A stretch of DNA of 64,000 nt, from positions 107,567-171,566 of IMG/VR virus record IMGVR_UViG_3300021963_004854; one strand, written 5' to 3'. A program made the translations under genes and the position numbers. Below are positions 38,911 through 47,747 of this stretch, piece by piece. Below the pieces are notes generated by a model, which saw nothing but the letters and a program-made list of their open reading frames with translations, was not told the DNA's origin and did not search any database. This DNA is from a virus. Position 1 is the stretch's first letter, and the number at the start of each line of letters is the position of its first letter.

Positions 38911-39175
38911 GTATCTCGTTGAAACTATTTCCATGTTTCGTATCCGGTATGTCATTGAGGCAGAGAACGCGGAACATGCAAAGGATGAAGTCACCATGAA
39001 TGATGATGGTGAACTCCGAGAGTTTTCTCAGATGCATGTTGATGAGAATATCACCTCTGTCCGAGAGATTGATCGTGAAGAATACCTTCGCTTGTTCAAT
39101 GAAGACAACGACTATCTCCAAGGCTGGGATGATGATCACAAACTGTCCTTTGTAAACGTTATAAATTATACATGA
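38903..39175 (+). CDS. Small hypothetical protein
   Basis: 90 residues. MAKYLVETISMFRIRYVIEA followed by ENAEHAKDEVTMNDDGELREF is the beta-alpha pattern of small phage proteins that take YVIEAENAEHA-type sequences; function unknown. Acidic. Confidence 0.7.
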   Translation: MAKYLVETISMFRIRYVIEAENAEHAKDEVTMNDDGELREFSQMHVDENITSVREIDREEYLRLFNEDNDYLQGWDDDHKLSFVNVINYT

Positions 39176-39909
39176 TGAAAAAAACTCTATATGTAAACGG
39201 TTGTAGTTTTGCCTATGGCATAGGCATTGAACGGTATGCACCGGGTAATATGAAAGAAGTATACTCCAAGTGTGAGGCCCTTCGCTTCTCCAAGCGGTTG
39301 GCTGATGCCTGGGATATGGAAGAAATGAATGTAGCCACACCTGGCTCGTCAAACTCTCGCATTGCCCGCCGGTCATTTATTGATATTCTACAGCACAAAC
39401 CAGATAGAGTAATCATTGTCTGGTCTGATCCTTCGCGGTTCGAGTTTACAGACTATCGGGATGATCCATATCCATTCAACACAGATGCGCTTCAACTTCG
39501 CGGGTCATCTGTAGACTTCGATGACATTCCTAAATCCACAAAGAAGGCTCTAGCCACATACTATGAACAGTTGTCTTCATATCATTCTGACTTATTGAAG
39601 ACCCTACATCATGTGGCCACAATCAAGAACCTTTGTGATTCTTTGAATATTCCATGTATTCAATTGTGGTTCCGCGATGCATGTATTGACAACGCATTGA
39701 AGCGCGGCCTTCAGACTCGCCGTATTGCCACTCGCAAGACCATGGATGAGTATATCGACTATCTAGAACCTGATCCAAATATCTTCCTGTTTGACAAGAG
39801 TAAGACATTTGAGTCCATGGGCAAAAACCTATTGTGTCCATGGGACGATCATCCAAGTGAAGAGGCTCACGTTCATGTTGCTGAATGGTTCAAGGAATAC
39901 TTTAAATAA
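39172..39909 (+). CDS. SGNH-hydrolase-like protein
   Basis: 245 residues. Block I YVNGCSFAYGIG (nucleophile Ser), GSSNSRIARRSF and C-terminal WDDHPSEEAHVHVAEWF (Asp/His) fit a phage SGNH-like family. Substrate unknown. Confidence 0.72.
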   Translation: MMKKTLYVNGCSFAYGIGIERYAPGNMKEVYSKCEALRFSKRLADAWDMEEMNVATPGSSNSRIARRSFIDILQHKPDRVIIVWSDPSRFEFTDYRDDPYPFNTDALQLRGSSVDFDDIPKSTKKALATYYEQLSSYHSDLLKTLHHVATIKNLCDSLNIPCIQLWFRDACIDNALKRGLQTRRIATRKTMDEYIDYLEPDPNIFLFDKSKTFESMGKNLLCPWDDHPSEEAHVHVAEWFKEYFK

Positions 39910-39911
39910 AT

Positions 39912-40211
39912 ATGAATATGATTGATAATTCATATGATCCTACTCGCAGACTTACTGGTAGAGAACGCAAAGAAAAGCGCGTTTCCCTAATGGAAGATGT
40001 TGATGAATACATCCAAGAGATTGTGATGTATTGCGATGATGAAGAAGATTTGATTGCCCTTGGCTCTCTTCTCCAGGTAATTTCCAAAAACATTCTTACT
40101 ACGGTTATGGACAAAGGCGACTGGCGCCACGTTATTAACAAGTTTGCAAAAGACGTAGAGCAACAACAAGACGTAAGGTCCACCATGGAGTCCATACGCA
40201 AATACATGTGA
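39912..40211 (+). CDS. Hypothetical acidic protein
   Basis: 99 residues, helical; EDVDEYIQEIVMYCDDEEDL and DVEQQQDVRSTMESIRKYM. No family recognised. The gene begins 3 bases after the preceding stop. Confidence 0.7.
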   Translation: MNMIDNSYDPTRRLTGRERKEKRVSLMEDVDEYIQEIVMYCDDEEDLIALGSLLQVISKNILTTVMDKGDWRHVINKFAKDVEQQQDVRSTMESIRKYM

Positions 40212-40218
40212 GGTGACG

Positions 40219-40413
40219 ATGGATAAGCAAAGCATAATTAATCATATCAAAGCACTTGAACAGAAACACCGCGAACAAGATGAATCCCTTGAAATCCTTA
40301 TGCAACGGCCGAAGCCACAGGAGTGGCTGATGAATACAATCAAGCGCCGCAAACTAAAGATCAAAACTGAAATTGAACATTTGAAACAACTACATAATAT
40401 TGGAGATTTGTAA
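40219..40413 (+). CDS. DUF465 (YdcH-like) protein
   Basis: 64 residues from ATG 40219. ALEQKHREQDESLEILMQRP and KRRKLKIKTEIEHLK match the two-helix DUF465 family, frequent in alphaproteobacteria. Function unknown. Confidence 0.72.
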   Translation: MDKQSIINHIKALEQKHREQDESLEILMQRPKPQEWLMNTIKRRKLKIKTEIEHLKQLHNIGDL

Positions 40414-40601
40414 TGATTATTAATACACAAATTTTATTTAATGATATGACCAGCGACATGGAAACAGAAGCAGGTGAAAGCACCATAAATTGCAACATCT
40501 ATGTTGATGCACAGGGTGCTATGCCATCTGAAAAGGAAAAGGTAAAGGCCATTCTGGACCAGGCATACAAGGATATTAGGTCGGCGCTCTATGCGGTGTA
40601 A
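40413..40601 (+). CDS. Small hypothetical protein
   Basis: 62 residues, ATG overlapping the previous TAA. No recognised family; QGAMPSEKEKVKAILDQAY is probably a helix. Confidence 0.6.
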   Translation: MIINTQILFNDMTSDMETEAGESTINCNIYVDAQGAMPSEKEKVKAILDQAYKDIRSALYAV

Positions 40602-40770
40602 AATCGACAACGACAAGTGGGAAAATGTTGGTAAGATTTATTTCGTCCATGAAGCCAAGACTAGGGAAAAATCCACTGCGGTGCAGCTTACCCTAGAGGA
40701 CGATGATGGTAACATTATCACTACCACGGTCGCCAACCATCAAATCGAATGGCTTGAAGAAAGTTCTTGA
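40591..40770 (+). CDS. Small hypothetical protein
   Basis: 59 residues: MRCKIDNDKWENVGKIYFVH, beta-rich. Overlaps the previous gene, and its TGA stop lies within the TTGACA of the next promoter. Confidence 0.6.
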   Translation: MRCKIDNDKWENVGKIYFVHEAKTREKSTAVQLTLEDDDGNIITTTVANHQIEWLEESS

Positions 40771-40794
40771 CATTTTCTACGAATCTGCTATTGT
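40767..40794 (+). promoter_or_regulatory. GANTC-type promoter
   Basis: TTGACA (40767-40772), 16 nt spacer with CGAATC (40780-40785), TATTGT (40789-40794). The second site before ATG 40824 is CGAATC in direct orientation. Confidence 0.78.
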
Positions 40795-40823
40795 AGGATA
40801 GTAGATAGTAGAGAGAACGAATC

Positions 40824-41294
40824 ATGCAAGTTACCATTACCGGAATGATTGGCAAGCGCAAAGAGAAAGCCAAGCTGATTGAGGCTGCTGAATTTTTTGC
40901 CGCCCAGTTGATGGACCCACGAATGGTTCGCAACCTGACCCTCGATATCGAAGTTTACAAAAACCTTGACGTTGAAGGTGAGTGTGTTGATGAAGACGGC
41001 ACTCGCAACCCTCGGTGGTTCACCATCGGTCTCAAGAGCCAAAAAATCGACGCCATGATAAAGACCCTTGCCCACGAAATGGTGCATGTCAAGCAACATG
41101 CCAAAAACGAACTCCAGACCGGTCACGCGGTCGCCGCTCGTGGCGGGTTCAAAATCTACAGCAAGTGGATGGGTGAAATCTGGAAGCCCAAGGGCAAAGA
41201 AGACCACTACTTTGATAGCCCTTGGGAGATTGAAGCCTATGGTCGTGAAGTAGGTCTTTATCACAAGTGGTGTGCAGCACAGGAGGCAGCATGA
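40824..41294 (+). CDS. SprT-like zinc metalloprotease
   Basis: 156 residues. HExxH motif in LAHEMVHVKQHAK (about residue 82), with an upstream SprT-like IGLKSQKIDAMIKTLAHE context. SprT/Spartan proteins cut DNA-crosslinked proteins; the phage role is unknown. Own promoter. Confidence 0.82.
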   Translation: MQVTITGMIGKRKEKAKLIEAAEFFAAQLMDPRMVRNLTLDIEVYKNLDVEGECVDEDGTRNPRWFTIGLKSQKIDAMIKTLAHEMVHVKQHAKNELQTGHAVAARGGFKIYSKWMGEIWKPKGKEDHYFDSPWEIEAYGREVGLYHKWCAAQEAA

Positions 41295-41458
41295 TGGCAA
41301 CTGAGTATTGGGTAGTCCGTATCAATTATAATCAAATTGACCGTGATCATGTTCTTGTAGATGCTGCAACAGCAAAAGAAGCAGAGATGCGTCTCCGCGA
41401 TAATGGATGTAATGCTCCTTATATTAAGGCGATGTATAAAGCAAAGGTTTCGAAGTAA
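41294..41458 (+). CDS. Small hypothetical protein
   Basis: 54 residues from ATG 41294 (AGGAGG upstream; ATG 41291 also possible). MATEYWVVRINYNQIDRDHV and ATAKEAEMRLRDNG; alpha/beta, no family. Confidence 0.65.
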   Translation: MATEYWVVRINYNQIDRDHVLVDAATAKEAEMRLRDNGCNAPYIKAMYKAKVSK

Positions 41459-41664
41459 TGTATAATTTTTGGAATATTTTTGTGAATGAGATTAACAAAC
41501 ATTTCAAGAGTTTACTTGAGTGGTTGTTCTACATCGTGGTGTTTAGCATCATTAGTAACCTTGCATACGATGGCGATAAGACAGCCTTTGCTACGATGCT
41601 TGCCAGTTATGCAATGCTCTTATCAATTATTAATCAACGTAAAGTAAACTCAAATGCCAGCTAG
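41458..41664 (+). CDS. Small membrane protein
   Basis: 68 residues, ATG overlapping the previous TAA. Two membrane spans (LLEWLFYIVVFSIISNLA and AFATMLASYAMLLSIIN). Confidence 0.65.
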   Translation: MYNFWNIFVNEINKHFKSLLEWLFYIVVFSIISNLAYDGDKTAFATMLASYAMLLSIINQRKVNSNAS

Positions 41665-42217
41665 ATTTCTAATCAGTGATACCCATTTTGGTCACACCAA
41701 CACATGGGAAAAGTTTACCCTCGCAGATGGTAGTCCTCTCCGTCCGTTCACCTCCACCGAGGAGATGGACGAGGCGATGGTAGACAACTGGAACAAGACA
41801 GTTCGTCCACAAGATACAGTATATCATCTCGGGGACGTAGTAATCGCCCGACGCCATCTGGAAACAGTGAAGCGTCTGAATGGGCGGAAAATCCTTATCC
41901 GTGGAAACCATGACATTTACAAGGATAAGGACTATTATGGGGCAGGATTCGAGCAGATTCATGGCGTTCGCGTGTTTGTGGATCAGTTCATCCTGTCTCA
42001 TATTCCCCTGCACCCAGACTGTGTAGGTGAGCGGTTCAAGCGTAACGTCCACGGTCACCTGCATGGTAATCGGATTATGCAGAAGTATGATACTGGCATG
42101 GGATCTACGTGGCATGCAGATTATGACATGCGACCAGATCCTCGCTATCTGTGTGTATGTGTGGAGCAGATTAACTACACACCTGTTTCCTTCGATGATG
42201 TATTGAAAATGACTTGA
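41654..42217 (+). CDS. Calcineurin-like metallophosphoesterase
   Basis: 187 residues with all motifs intact: LISDTHFGH, YHLGDVV, IRGNHD, SHIPLH and NVHGHLHG. Probably a phosphodiesterase or nucleotidase. Overlaps the previous gene by 11 bp. Confidence 0.9.
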   Translation: MPARFLISDTHFGHTNTWEKFTLADGSPLRPFTSTEEMDEAMVDNWNKTVRPQDTVYHLGDVVIARRHLETVKRLNGRKILIRGNHDIYKDKDYYGAGFEQIHGVRVFVDQFILSHIPLHPDCVGERFKRNVHGHLHGNRIMQKYDTGMGSTWHADYDMRPDPRYLCVCVEQINYTPVSFDDVLKMT

Positions 42218-42241
42218 CATGGCAGTAAAATCTGCTATAGT
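42214..42241 (+). promoter_or_regulatory. Sigma70-type promoter
   Basis: TTGACA (42214-42219) overlapping the previous TGA, 16 nt spacer ending AAATCTGC (diverged GAATC position), TATAGT (42236-42241). Drives the HAD gene at 42269. Confidence 0.72.
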
Positions 42242-42268
42242 CAATAAGTAATTTAGAGAAAGATAAAA

Positions 42269-42865
42269 ATGAAATTGATTCTTACGGACTGTGACGGTGT
42301 TCTAATGGACTGGAATGCCACATTTACTGAGTGGATGGCACTCAAGGGCTTCAAAGAAGTCCGCACGGATGTGTACCATATCAACGAACGCTATGGCATT
42401 GACAGGAAGCAGAGTAAGGCCCTGGTGCGCGAGTTCAATGAGAGCGCAGCCATCGGCTTCTTGAAGCCCTTCCGTGATGCCCGTTACTATGTTCGGCGTA
42501 TGTATGAACAGCATGGCTATCGGTTCCGTGTCATTACCAGCCTCAGCTTGGACCCATGGGCGGTCAAGGCCCGTGAAGCAAACCTCAAGCAATACTTCGG
42601 TGACGCCATCGAGAGTGTCATTTGCCTTGACTGTGGTGCCGACAAAGACGATGCTCTTGCACCATACAAGGACAGCGGCATGTTCTGGATTGAAGATAAG
42701 CCAGAGAACGTCGAAGCTGGTATGAAGGTGGGTCTCCGTGGTATTCTGATTGACCACGAACACAACACAGACTGGCTGCCAGCCAGCATGGTAAACGTTG
42801 GTGGTAAGCTGGCATATCGGGCCGAAACATGGGCAGACATTTGCGATATCGTAAAAGATCGGTAA
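42269..42865 (+). CDS. HAD-superfamily phosphatase
   Basis: 198 residues. Motif I LTDCDGVLMDW, motif II Ser in RVITSLSLD, motif IV FWIEDKPENVEAG. Resembles phage 5'-nucleotidase/phosphatase members. Substrate may be a dNMP or sugar phosphate. Confidence 0.85.
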   Translation: MKLILTDCDGVLMDWNATFTEWMALKGFKEVRTDVYHINERYGIDRKQSKALVREFNESAAIGFLKPFRDARYYVRRMYEQHGYRFRVITSLSLDPWAVKAREANLKQYFGDAIESVICLDCGADKDDALAPYKDSGMFWIEDKPENVEAGMKVGLRGILIDHEHNTDWLPASMVNVGGKLAYRAETWADICDIVKDR

Positions 42866-42895
42866 CATATAAATAGACGCAATAAGGAGTCTATT

Positions 42896-43573
42896 ATGCT
42901 ATCATTTGCCGATTTTATCAACCTCGTAGAAGAAGTCCTAGATGAGGGTATCCACGACCCTGCTAGACGCAAAGCTATCTTCCTAGCAGGTGGTCCTGGT
43001 TCCGGCAAGTCTTATGTATCTAAGAAGACCACACATGGTCTTGGCTTCAAGCATGTCAACTCGGATGACCTATTCGAGAAGGGCATGAAGAAGCATGGCA
43101 TGGAAGCCAATCCAGAAAATATCTACTCCAAGAAGGGTCAAGACATTCGTGCCCATGCCAAGGAACTAACCAAGAAGCGTGAACACCATTACGTCAAGGG
43201 TCGCCTTGGTCTAGTTATTGACGGTACTGGTAAAGACCCAGAGAAGATTAGAAAGCACTCCGAGCATCTCCGTAAGATGGGTTACGATACCCACATGGTA
43301 TTCGTAAACACCTCGCTTGAAACAGCCAAGAAGCGCAATGCCGCTCGTGCCCGCAGTCTACCAGACCATGAAGTCGAACGTATGCACAAGCAAGTGCAGG
43401 GCAACATTGGCCACTTCCAGAAGCATTTCGGTGCAGAACATATGCACATTGTAGACAATGACCACGCAGACGAACATGGTCTGACACAGGTCCATAAGCA
43501 CATCCGCAAGATAGCATCATCTGCCGTTCGCAACCCGATCGGCAAAAGGGAAGACGCCGCGCACCAAAAATAG
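42896..43573 (+). CDS. P-loop kinase (zeta-toxin/polynucleotide-kinase-like)
   Basis: 225 residues. Walker A AIFLAGGPGSGKSYVSKK, then HVNSDDLFEKGM and VIDGTGKDPEKI (Walker B-like), lid-type Arg residues in KKRNAARARSLPDHEV. N-terminal LSFADFINLVEEVLDEG is a short phage-specific helix. Could phosphorylate a nucleic-acid end, a sugar or a nucleotide. Confidence 0.82.
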   Translation: MLSFADFINLVEEVLDEGIHDPARRKAIFLAGGPGSGKSYVSKKTTHGLGFKHVNSDDLFEKGMKKHGMEANPENIYSKKGQDIRAHAKELTKKREHHYVKGRLGLVIDGTGKDPEKIRKHSEHLRKMGYDTHMVFVNTSLETAKKRNAARARSLPDHEVERMHKQVQGNIGHFQKHFGAEHMHIVDNDHADEHGLTQVHKHIRKIASSAVRNPIGKREDAAHQK

Positions 43574-43576
43574 TGC

Positions 43577-43604
43577 TTGACTTTCCTCACGAATCTGCTA
43601 CATT
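43577..43604 (+). promoter_or_regulatory. GANTC-type promoter
   Basis: TTGACT (43577-43582), 16 nt spacer with CGAATC, TACATT (43599-43604). GATTCG two bases before ATG 43639. Confidence 0.77.
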
Positions 43605-43638
43605 TAATAAGTAGTCAGTGAGAAGAAAGTGATTCGAA

Positions 43639-43848
43639 ATGATAGTTGCCCAGCCTGCCCTTGACCTCGTTGTGATCCACGAAGACCTGCCTGTTCGGGT
43701 TTGGTACAACAACCCTGCCCCTCAGAAAGCAGTCTGGCTCATCAAGCCCAACGGTTTGATGCGGCTCTACGCCAACGAAGCCGTGATGGCGATGCCAGTG
43801 GCTGATGCTGCCATGGCAGCGAAAGCCTTTGCGCCGGTCGTGAAATGA
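43639..43848 (+). CDS. Small hypothetical protein
   Basis: 69 residues: VVIHEDLPVRVWYNNPAPQ and an Ala/Met-rich C-terminus (MAMPVADAAMAAKAFAP). Own promoter; no family. Confidence 0.65.
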   Translation: MIVAQPALDLVVIHEDLPVRVWYNNPAPQKAVWLIKPNGLMRLYANEAVMAMPVADAAMAAKAFAPVVK

Positions 43849-43852
43849 CCGC

Positions 43853-43881
43853 TTGACATTTGATTGCGAATCGAGTATATT
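43853..43881 (+). promoter_or_regulatory. GANTC-type promoter
   Basis: TTGACA (43853-43858), 17 nt spacer with GCGAATCG, TATATT (43876-43881). GATTCG before ATG 43916. Confidence 0.78.
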
Positions 43882-43915
43882 ATAAAAGTAGTCAGTGAGA
43901 AAGGAATGATTCGTT

Positions 43916-44272
43916 ATGGCTTATATGTCTCAGAGTGAGAAGGCTCGTCTTGCCCCTAAAGTCAAGGCAATCCTCAAGAAGTATAACATGAAGGGTTCGC
44001 TTGCGGTTCGCAATTACAGCACCCTTGTTCTCAACCTCAAGTCAGGTCCTCTGAACCTCGCCGACAATGACCGTGGTTATAACCAGGTCAATATGTATTG
44101 GTTGGCTGATAGCTACCAAGGTAAGGAACTGGCTTTCCTCCAAGAAATCAAAGCTGCCATGAATGATGGCAATTATGACAACAGCAACGCCCAAATCGAT
44201 TACTTCTCGGTGGGTTGGTACGTTAACGTCAACGCTGGTCAGTGGAACAAGCCATACCAGAAGGTTGCTTAA
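43916..44272 (+). CDS. Hypothetical protein
   Basis: 118 residues. SEKARLAPKVKAILKKYNMK and QIDYFSVGWYVNVNAGQW; the sequence resembles phage anti-restriction or regulatory small proteins with an alpha/beta fold, but I cannot name the family. Own promoter. Confidence 0.72.
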   Translation: MAYMSQSEKARLAPKVKAILKKYNMKGSLAVRNYSTLVLNLKSGPLNLADNDRGYNQVNMYWLADSYQGKELAFLQEIKAAMNDGNYDNSNAQIDYFSVGWYVNVNAGQWNKPYQKVA

Positions 44273-44277
44273 ATCTA

Positions 44278-44306
44278 TTGACATTTTTGTGATTAAATGG
44301 TAATAT
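44278..44306 (+). promoter_or_regulatory. Promoter with inverted repeat at the -10
   Basis: TTGACA (44278-44283), 17 nt spacer, TAATAT (44301-44306). GGTAATATATACC (44299-44311) is an imperfect palindrome over the -10. No GANTC. ATG 44335 follows GGAG. Confidence 0.72.
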
Positions 44307-44334
44307 ATACCATACTTTATAATGGAGTTTTATT

Positions 44335-45804
44335 ATGATTTCCAGTGAACTTTTTGAAATTGATGCCGCTTGTGTCCGTCGAGAAGAAATGACGGTCGAG
44401 CGCCTATATTACATGATGACCACCGCGCTGTCTAGGCTCAATCCTAATCCCGTTGGTCAACGGGCACCAACTAATGATGGCTTCCAGAATAGCAAGAACG
44501 AAGGGATCATCGAATCGATCCTCTCTGGATATGGTGTCGATACCATCTATCTCCGCGATATCACTGTGTATGAGCCAGAACATCCCATCCGCAAGTTGTA
44601 TAACAACGATGGTTATTTGACAATCGATGGCGGTCACCGCTGCCGTGCCATTCGTTGGTTCATCGAAAACAAGTTTTATATTACCATCGATGACAACAAG
44701 TTTTTCTTCCGCGATTTGCCACGCGATATTCTTGAGAAGTTTATGCAGGCGACGGTAGCCGTGAAGTATATCGTTTGCACCTCTGGACAGGCTCACAAGT
44801 GGTTCCTGATGATTAACAAGATGACCAAGACCAATGAGATTGAGTCCATCATGGCTGATGATGAGTCAGATGTTACGCGGTTCATCCGCACCATGACCTG
44901 GTATGTCAAGGAATATGGCAACCGCGAACAGATTCATCCGATCTTCCGTGTCTATATTTCCGAGAAGAGTGACTATACCACCGACCTCTGGAACAAAGCC
45001 AATCTTGGCGGTTCGTTCTACTATCACGCATTCATCACCCTTGCCAAGGCAATTGGCAACGGAAATGTGAATGCAGGCGAGACCGCATGGAAGAGGATTA
45101 TTGCAGATGATTATGCTGGAAAGCCTCTAACCAAGAACGCAATCGAAATCTGGAACAAGTTCTTTGATGACCTGTTAAAGTTCCAAAAGATTGTTGGCTA
45201 TAAGAAGGGATTGGACGATGATAGCTTCGGCTTCTTCTCTTGCTTCTGGTTCCACTTGTTAAACAAGTATGGCAAGAACTTCCGTCTAGACATGGACACT
45301 CTTGCCCCTATCCTGGCACGCGCCAAGACTCTCTTGACAATCAAGAATGGCACCCAGCACAATGACTATGACGATACTATCGTCACGGGTGTTGATGGCG
45401 AGAATGAATATTTGAAGACCCTGATGCGGTCATATGTCAAGGCATTCTCATACGGAAGTAAGCAAGACTTTGCTGGTGAGTATATCCTCAATGAAGTCGA
45501 ACGCCAATCGGATGATGACACTGGCATCATTGTGATGGACAATCGCCGCAGTCTGTCTCTCCGCGACAAGGAAGCACTATTTGCAGCGCAGATGGGAAAG
45601 TGCTGGCTCGACTATAACGGGCATCCGTGTAAGAGTTCCGATAAGAAGTTGACGATTGACGATTGCGTCCTCGCCCACGATACGCCATATGCATATGGCG
45701 GTAAGGCAAGCGATGGGGTGATTATGTGTAATTCGTGCCACTCCAAGCAGGGTATGCTTACTCTTGATGAATATGTGGCACACCTCAATTCAGAAACCGC
45801 TTGA
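44335..45804 (+). CDS. DUF262-HNH protein (GmrSD-like)
   Basis: 489 residues. The N-terminal half carries a ParB/DUF262-like motif, LTIDGGHRCRAIRWFI (about residue 98), equivalent to the DGQQR nucleotide-handling motif of GmrS-type proteins. The C-terminus (about 415-489) is an HNH-like domain: KCWLDYNGHPC, CVLAHDTPYAYGG, and MCNSCHSKQG. This pairing resembles GmrSD type IV restriction enzymes and other DUF262-HNH defence proteins. In a phage it could attack competitor phages or host DNA. Own promoter. Confidence 0.78.
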   Translation: MISSELFEIDAACVRREEMTVERLYYMMTTALSRLNPNPVGQRAPTNDGFQNSKNEGIIESILSGYGVDTIYLRDITVYEPEHPIRKLYNNDGYLTIDGGHRCRAIRWFIENKFYITIDDNKFFFRDLPRDILEKFMQATVAVKYIVCTSGQAHKWFLMINKMTKTNEIESIMADDESDVTRFIRTMTWYVKEYGNREQIHPIFRVYISEKSDYTTDLWNKANLGGSFYYHAFITLAKAIGNGNVNAGETAWKRIIADDYAGKPLTKNAIEIWNKFFDDLLKFQKIVGYKKGLDDDSFGFFSCFWFHLLNKYGKNFRLDMDTLAPILARAKTLLTIKNGTQHNDYDDTIVTGVDGENEYLKTLMRSYVKAFSYGSKQDFAGEYILNEVERQSDDDTGIIVMDNRRSLSLRDKEALFAAQMGKCWLDYNGHPCKSSDKKLTIDDCVLAHDTPYAYGGKASDGVIMCNSCHSKQGMLTLDEYVAHLNSETA

Positions 45805-45829
45805 CATTTACCAGCGAATCATCTATAAG
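45801..45829 (+). promoter_or_regulatory. GANTC-type promoter (spacer site only)
   Basis: TTGACA (45801-45806) containing the previous gene's TGA, 17 nt spacer with CGAATC, TATAAG (45824-45829). Near ATG 45853 the second site is degenerate (GATTGT). Confidence 0.77.
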
Positions 45830-45852
45830 TAATTATAGAAAGTGAGATTGTT

Positions 45853-46131
45853 ATGTATACGATTGAAGAAACCATTCAGCATATTGATAACCCCAATAAT
45901 TGGTGCAGCATGGCCGATATCTGGGAAGTTGAAGACCGCACCGCTATCGTGTGGGCAGAAGAAGTTGAGAATAAATCGACCACTGCCCCGTGGCGTACCT
46001 CGTATGTTGTCCGATATTGGGAAAAAGGTGAGTGGAAAGATACCCGGTCGTTCTATACGGAGACCGCGGCACTTGATTTTGCCCGCGATTTTGTCAACAG
46101 CCCACATCGGTTCCCATATCCTACCGACTAA
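45853..46131 (+). CDS. Hypothetical protein
   Basis: 92 residues: MYTIEETIQHIDNPNNWCSM, SYVVRYWEKGEWKDTRSFYT. Alpha/beta, Trp-rich, no family. Own promoter. Confidence 0.7.
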   Translation: MYTIEETIQHIDNPNNWCSMADIWEVEDRTAIVWAEEVENKSTTAPWRTSYVVRYWEKGEWKDTRSFYTETAALDFARDFVNSPHRFPYPTD

Positions 46132-46140
46132 AAGAATCAC

Positions 46141-46168
46141 TTGACATTCCTAGCGAATCTGCTATTAT
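46141..46168 (+). promoter_or_regulatory. GANTC-type promoter (spacer site only)
   Basis: TTGACA (46141-46146), 16 nt spacer with CGAATC, TATTAT (46163-46168). GGAGATTGTT precedes ATG 46198. Confidence 0.78.
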
Positions 46169-46197
46169 GAGAATATAGAGTGAAAAAGGAGATTGTT

Positions 46198-46449
46198 ATG
46201 CGAGTCGAACCTGTTGGTATGAATATTCAAGGCGTTGTGCGTGAGATTTGTAACTTCCTGGCTTATGTCGGTGACTTTTACGCCGATGGCGGTCTGTATG
46301 ATATGGGTGCGACCTCGCGCCAGATCATTGACGCCTTCGACATTTACGCCAACCGCGTTGGCTATGAGAACCTTGCACTGGATTCGGTCGACCGTGAGGG
46401 CGTCCGTGATGTAATGATTGAACAATTTGGATTGGTATTTCCCGAATGA
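46198..46449 (+). CDS. Small hypothetical protein
   Basis: 83 residues from ATG 46198 (GGAG upstream). Helical, with VVREICNFLAYVGDFYADGG. Overlaps the DNA ligase start (ATGA). Confidence 0.68.
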   Translation: MRVEPVGMNIQGVVREICNFLAYVGDFYADGGLYDMGATSRQIIDAFDIYANRVGYENLALDSVDREGVRDVMIEQFGLVFPE

Positions 46450-47747
46450 GATATAAATGGATTAATCAGCTAAACGAGTCCGATAGCCGCCTGCACAAGG
46501 AAGATGTTCTTGCGCGGGCATTGGCTGCAGGTGACCATGTGTTCCTGAACGGCATTCGTAACTGCTACAACCCATACATTACCTTTGGCGTGAAGCAGAT
46601 TCCATCGACGGAGGGCATCACAGGTGCACCGAACCCGTATGAGGACTTTGATGAACTGCTTGCCAAGCTGGCCGCTCGACAGTTGACTGGCCACGCAGCC
46701 AGGGATGCCATCCTTGGTATGTCCCTCAAGTTTGATAGTGATGAGTGGAATCTGTTCCTTGCTCCTATCTTGCGCCGTGATATGCGGGCAGGCTTTAGTG
46801 ATAGAACTATCAATAAGGTATGCAAGGGTACCGAATATGTAATTCCCACCTTTGGTTGCCAGCTGGCTGCTAACAGCGAGGGTCGACCAGAGATGGTAGG
46901 TACCAAGTGGCTTGAGCCTAAGCTGGATGGTGCCCGTGTGTTGCTAGTTGTTTCGGATGACAATACGGCCACTTGCTACAGCCGCAACGGCAAGGTGTTC
47001 GATAACTTCCCACATGTGGAACAACAGGTCCTAAGTAATGTGTATGCTATACGCACCTACCTTCGTATCAAGGGCGGCTTCGTGCTTGACGGCGAGATTA
47101 TGGGCAAGTCCTTCCAAGACCTGATGCGTCAAGCACAGCGCAAGGAGAACGTCCAGACGCAGGACACCGTGTTCAATGTGTTTGACATTCTGCCTCTTGA
47201 GGACTTCAAGCGTGGCTTCTGGAATGCCCAGTTGCGCAAGCGCCTTGCTATCCTATCCGATATGCAGCCTGTATTTGATGCGATGCCCAACGTTACGCGG
47301 GTCGATAGCCAGATTGTGGTAGACCTCAGCACCGAAGAAGGCCGCACCAAGCTCCACGAGTATGCTACCGAGATGGTAACCGCTGGCTTTGAAGGTATCA
47401 TGATTAAAGACATGGAAGCACCGTATGAGTGTAAGCGCAACACCTTCTGGATGAAGTGGAAGCCTGTTATCACCGTCGATCTCCCCGTCATTGGCCTAGA
47501 AGAAGGCACTGGTCGTAACAAGGGTCGTCTAGGCGCTCTGGTGTGTCGTGGTGTTGACCATAGCAAGGAGATTAGTGTCAACGTGGGTAGTGGCTTTAGT
47601 GACACCGAGCGTGACCTATTCTGGAAGCAACAGGAATTAATCGTTGGTCGCACAGCCGAAATCTTGTGCGATGTTATAACTCAGAACCAAGACGGTACCT
47701 ATTCACTGAGGTTTCCACGGTTCGTTCGATGGAGGGATGACAAGTGA
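46446..47747 (+). CDS. ATP-dependent DNA ligase (T4-type)
   Basis: 433 residues. Adenylation Lys in LEPKLDGARVLLV (about residue 160), motif III VLDGEIMG, motif IV FEGIMIKD, motif V FWMKWKP, C-terminal OB-fold. N-terminal domain of the T4 gp30 type, slightly short. Joins Okazaki fragments after RNase H. Confidence 0.93.
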   Translation: MRYKWINQLNESDSRLHKEDVLARALAAGDHVFLNGIRNCYNPYITFGVKQIPSTEGITGAPNPYEDFDELLAKLAARQLTGHAARDAILGMSLKFDSDEWNLFLAPILRRDMRAGFSDRTINKVCKGTEYVIPTFGCQLAANSEGRPEMVGTKWLEPKLDGARVLLVVSDDNTATCYSRNGKVFDNFPHVEQQVLSNVYAIRTYLRIKGGFVLDGEIMGKSFQDLMRQAQRKENVQTQDTVFNVFDILPLEDFKRGFWNAQLRKRLAILSDMQPVFDAMPNVTRVDSQIVVDLSTEEGRTKLHEYATEMVTAGFEGIMIKDMEAPYECKRNTFWMKWKPVITVDLPVIGLEEGTGRNKGRLGALVCRGVDHSKEISVNVGSGFSDTERDLFWKQQELIVGRTAEILCDVITQNQDGTYSLRFPRFVRWRDDK

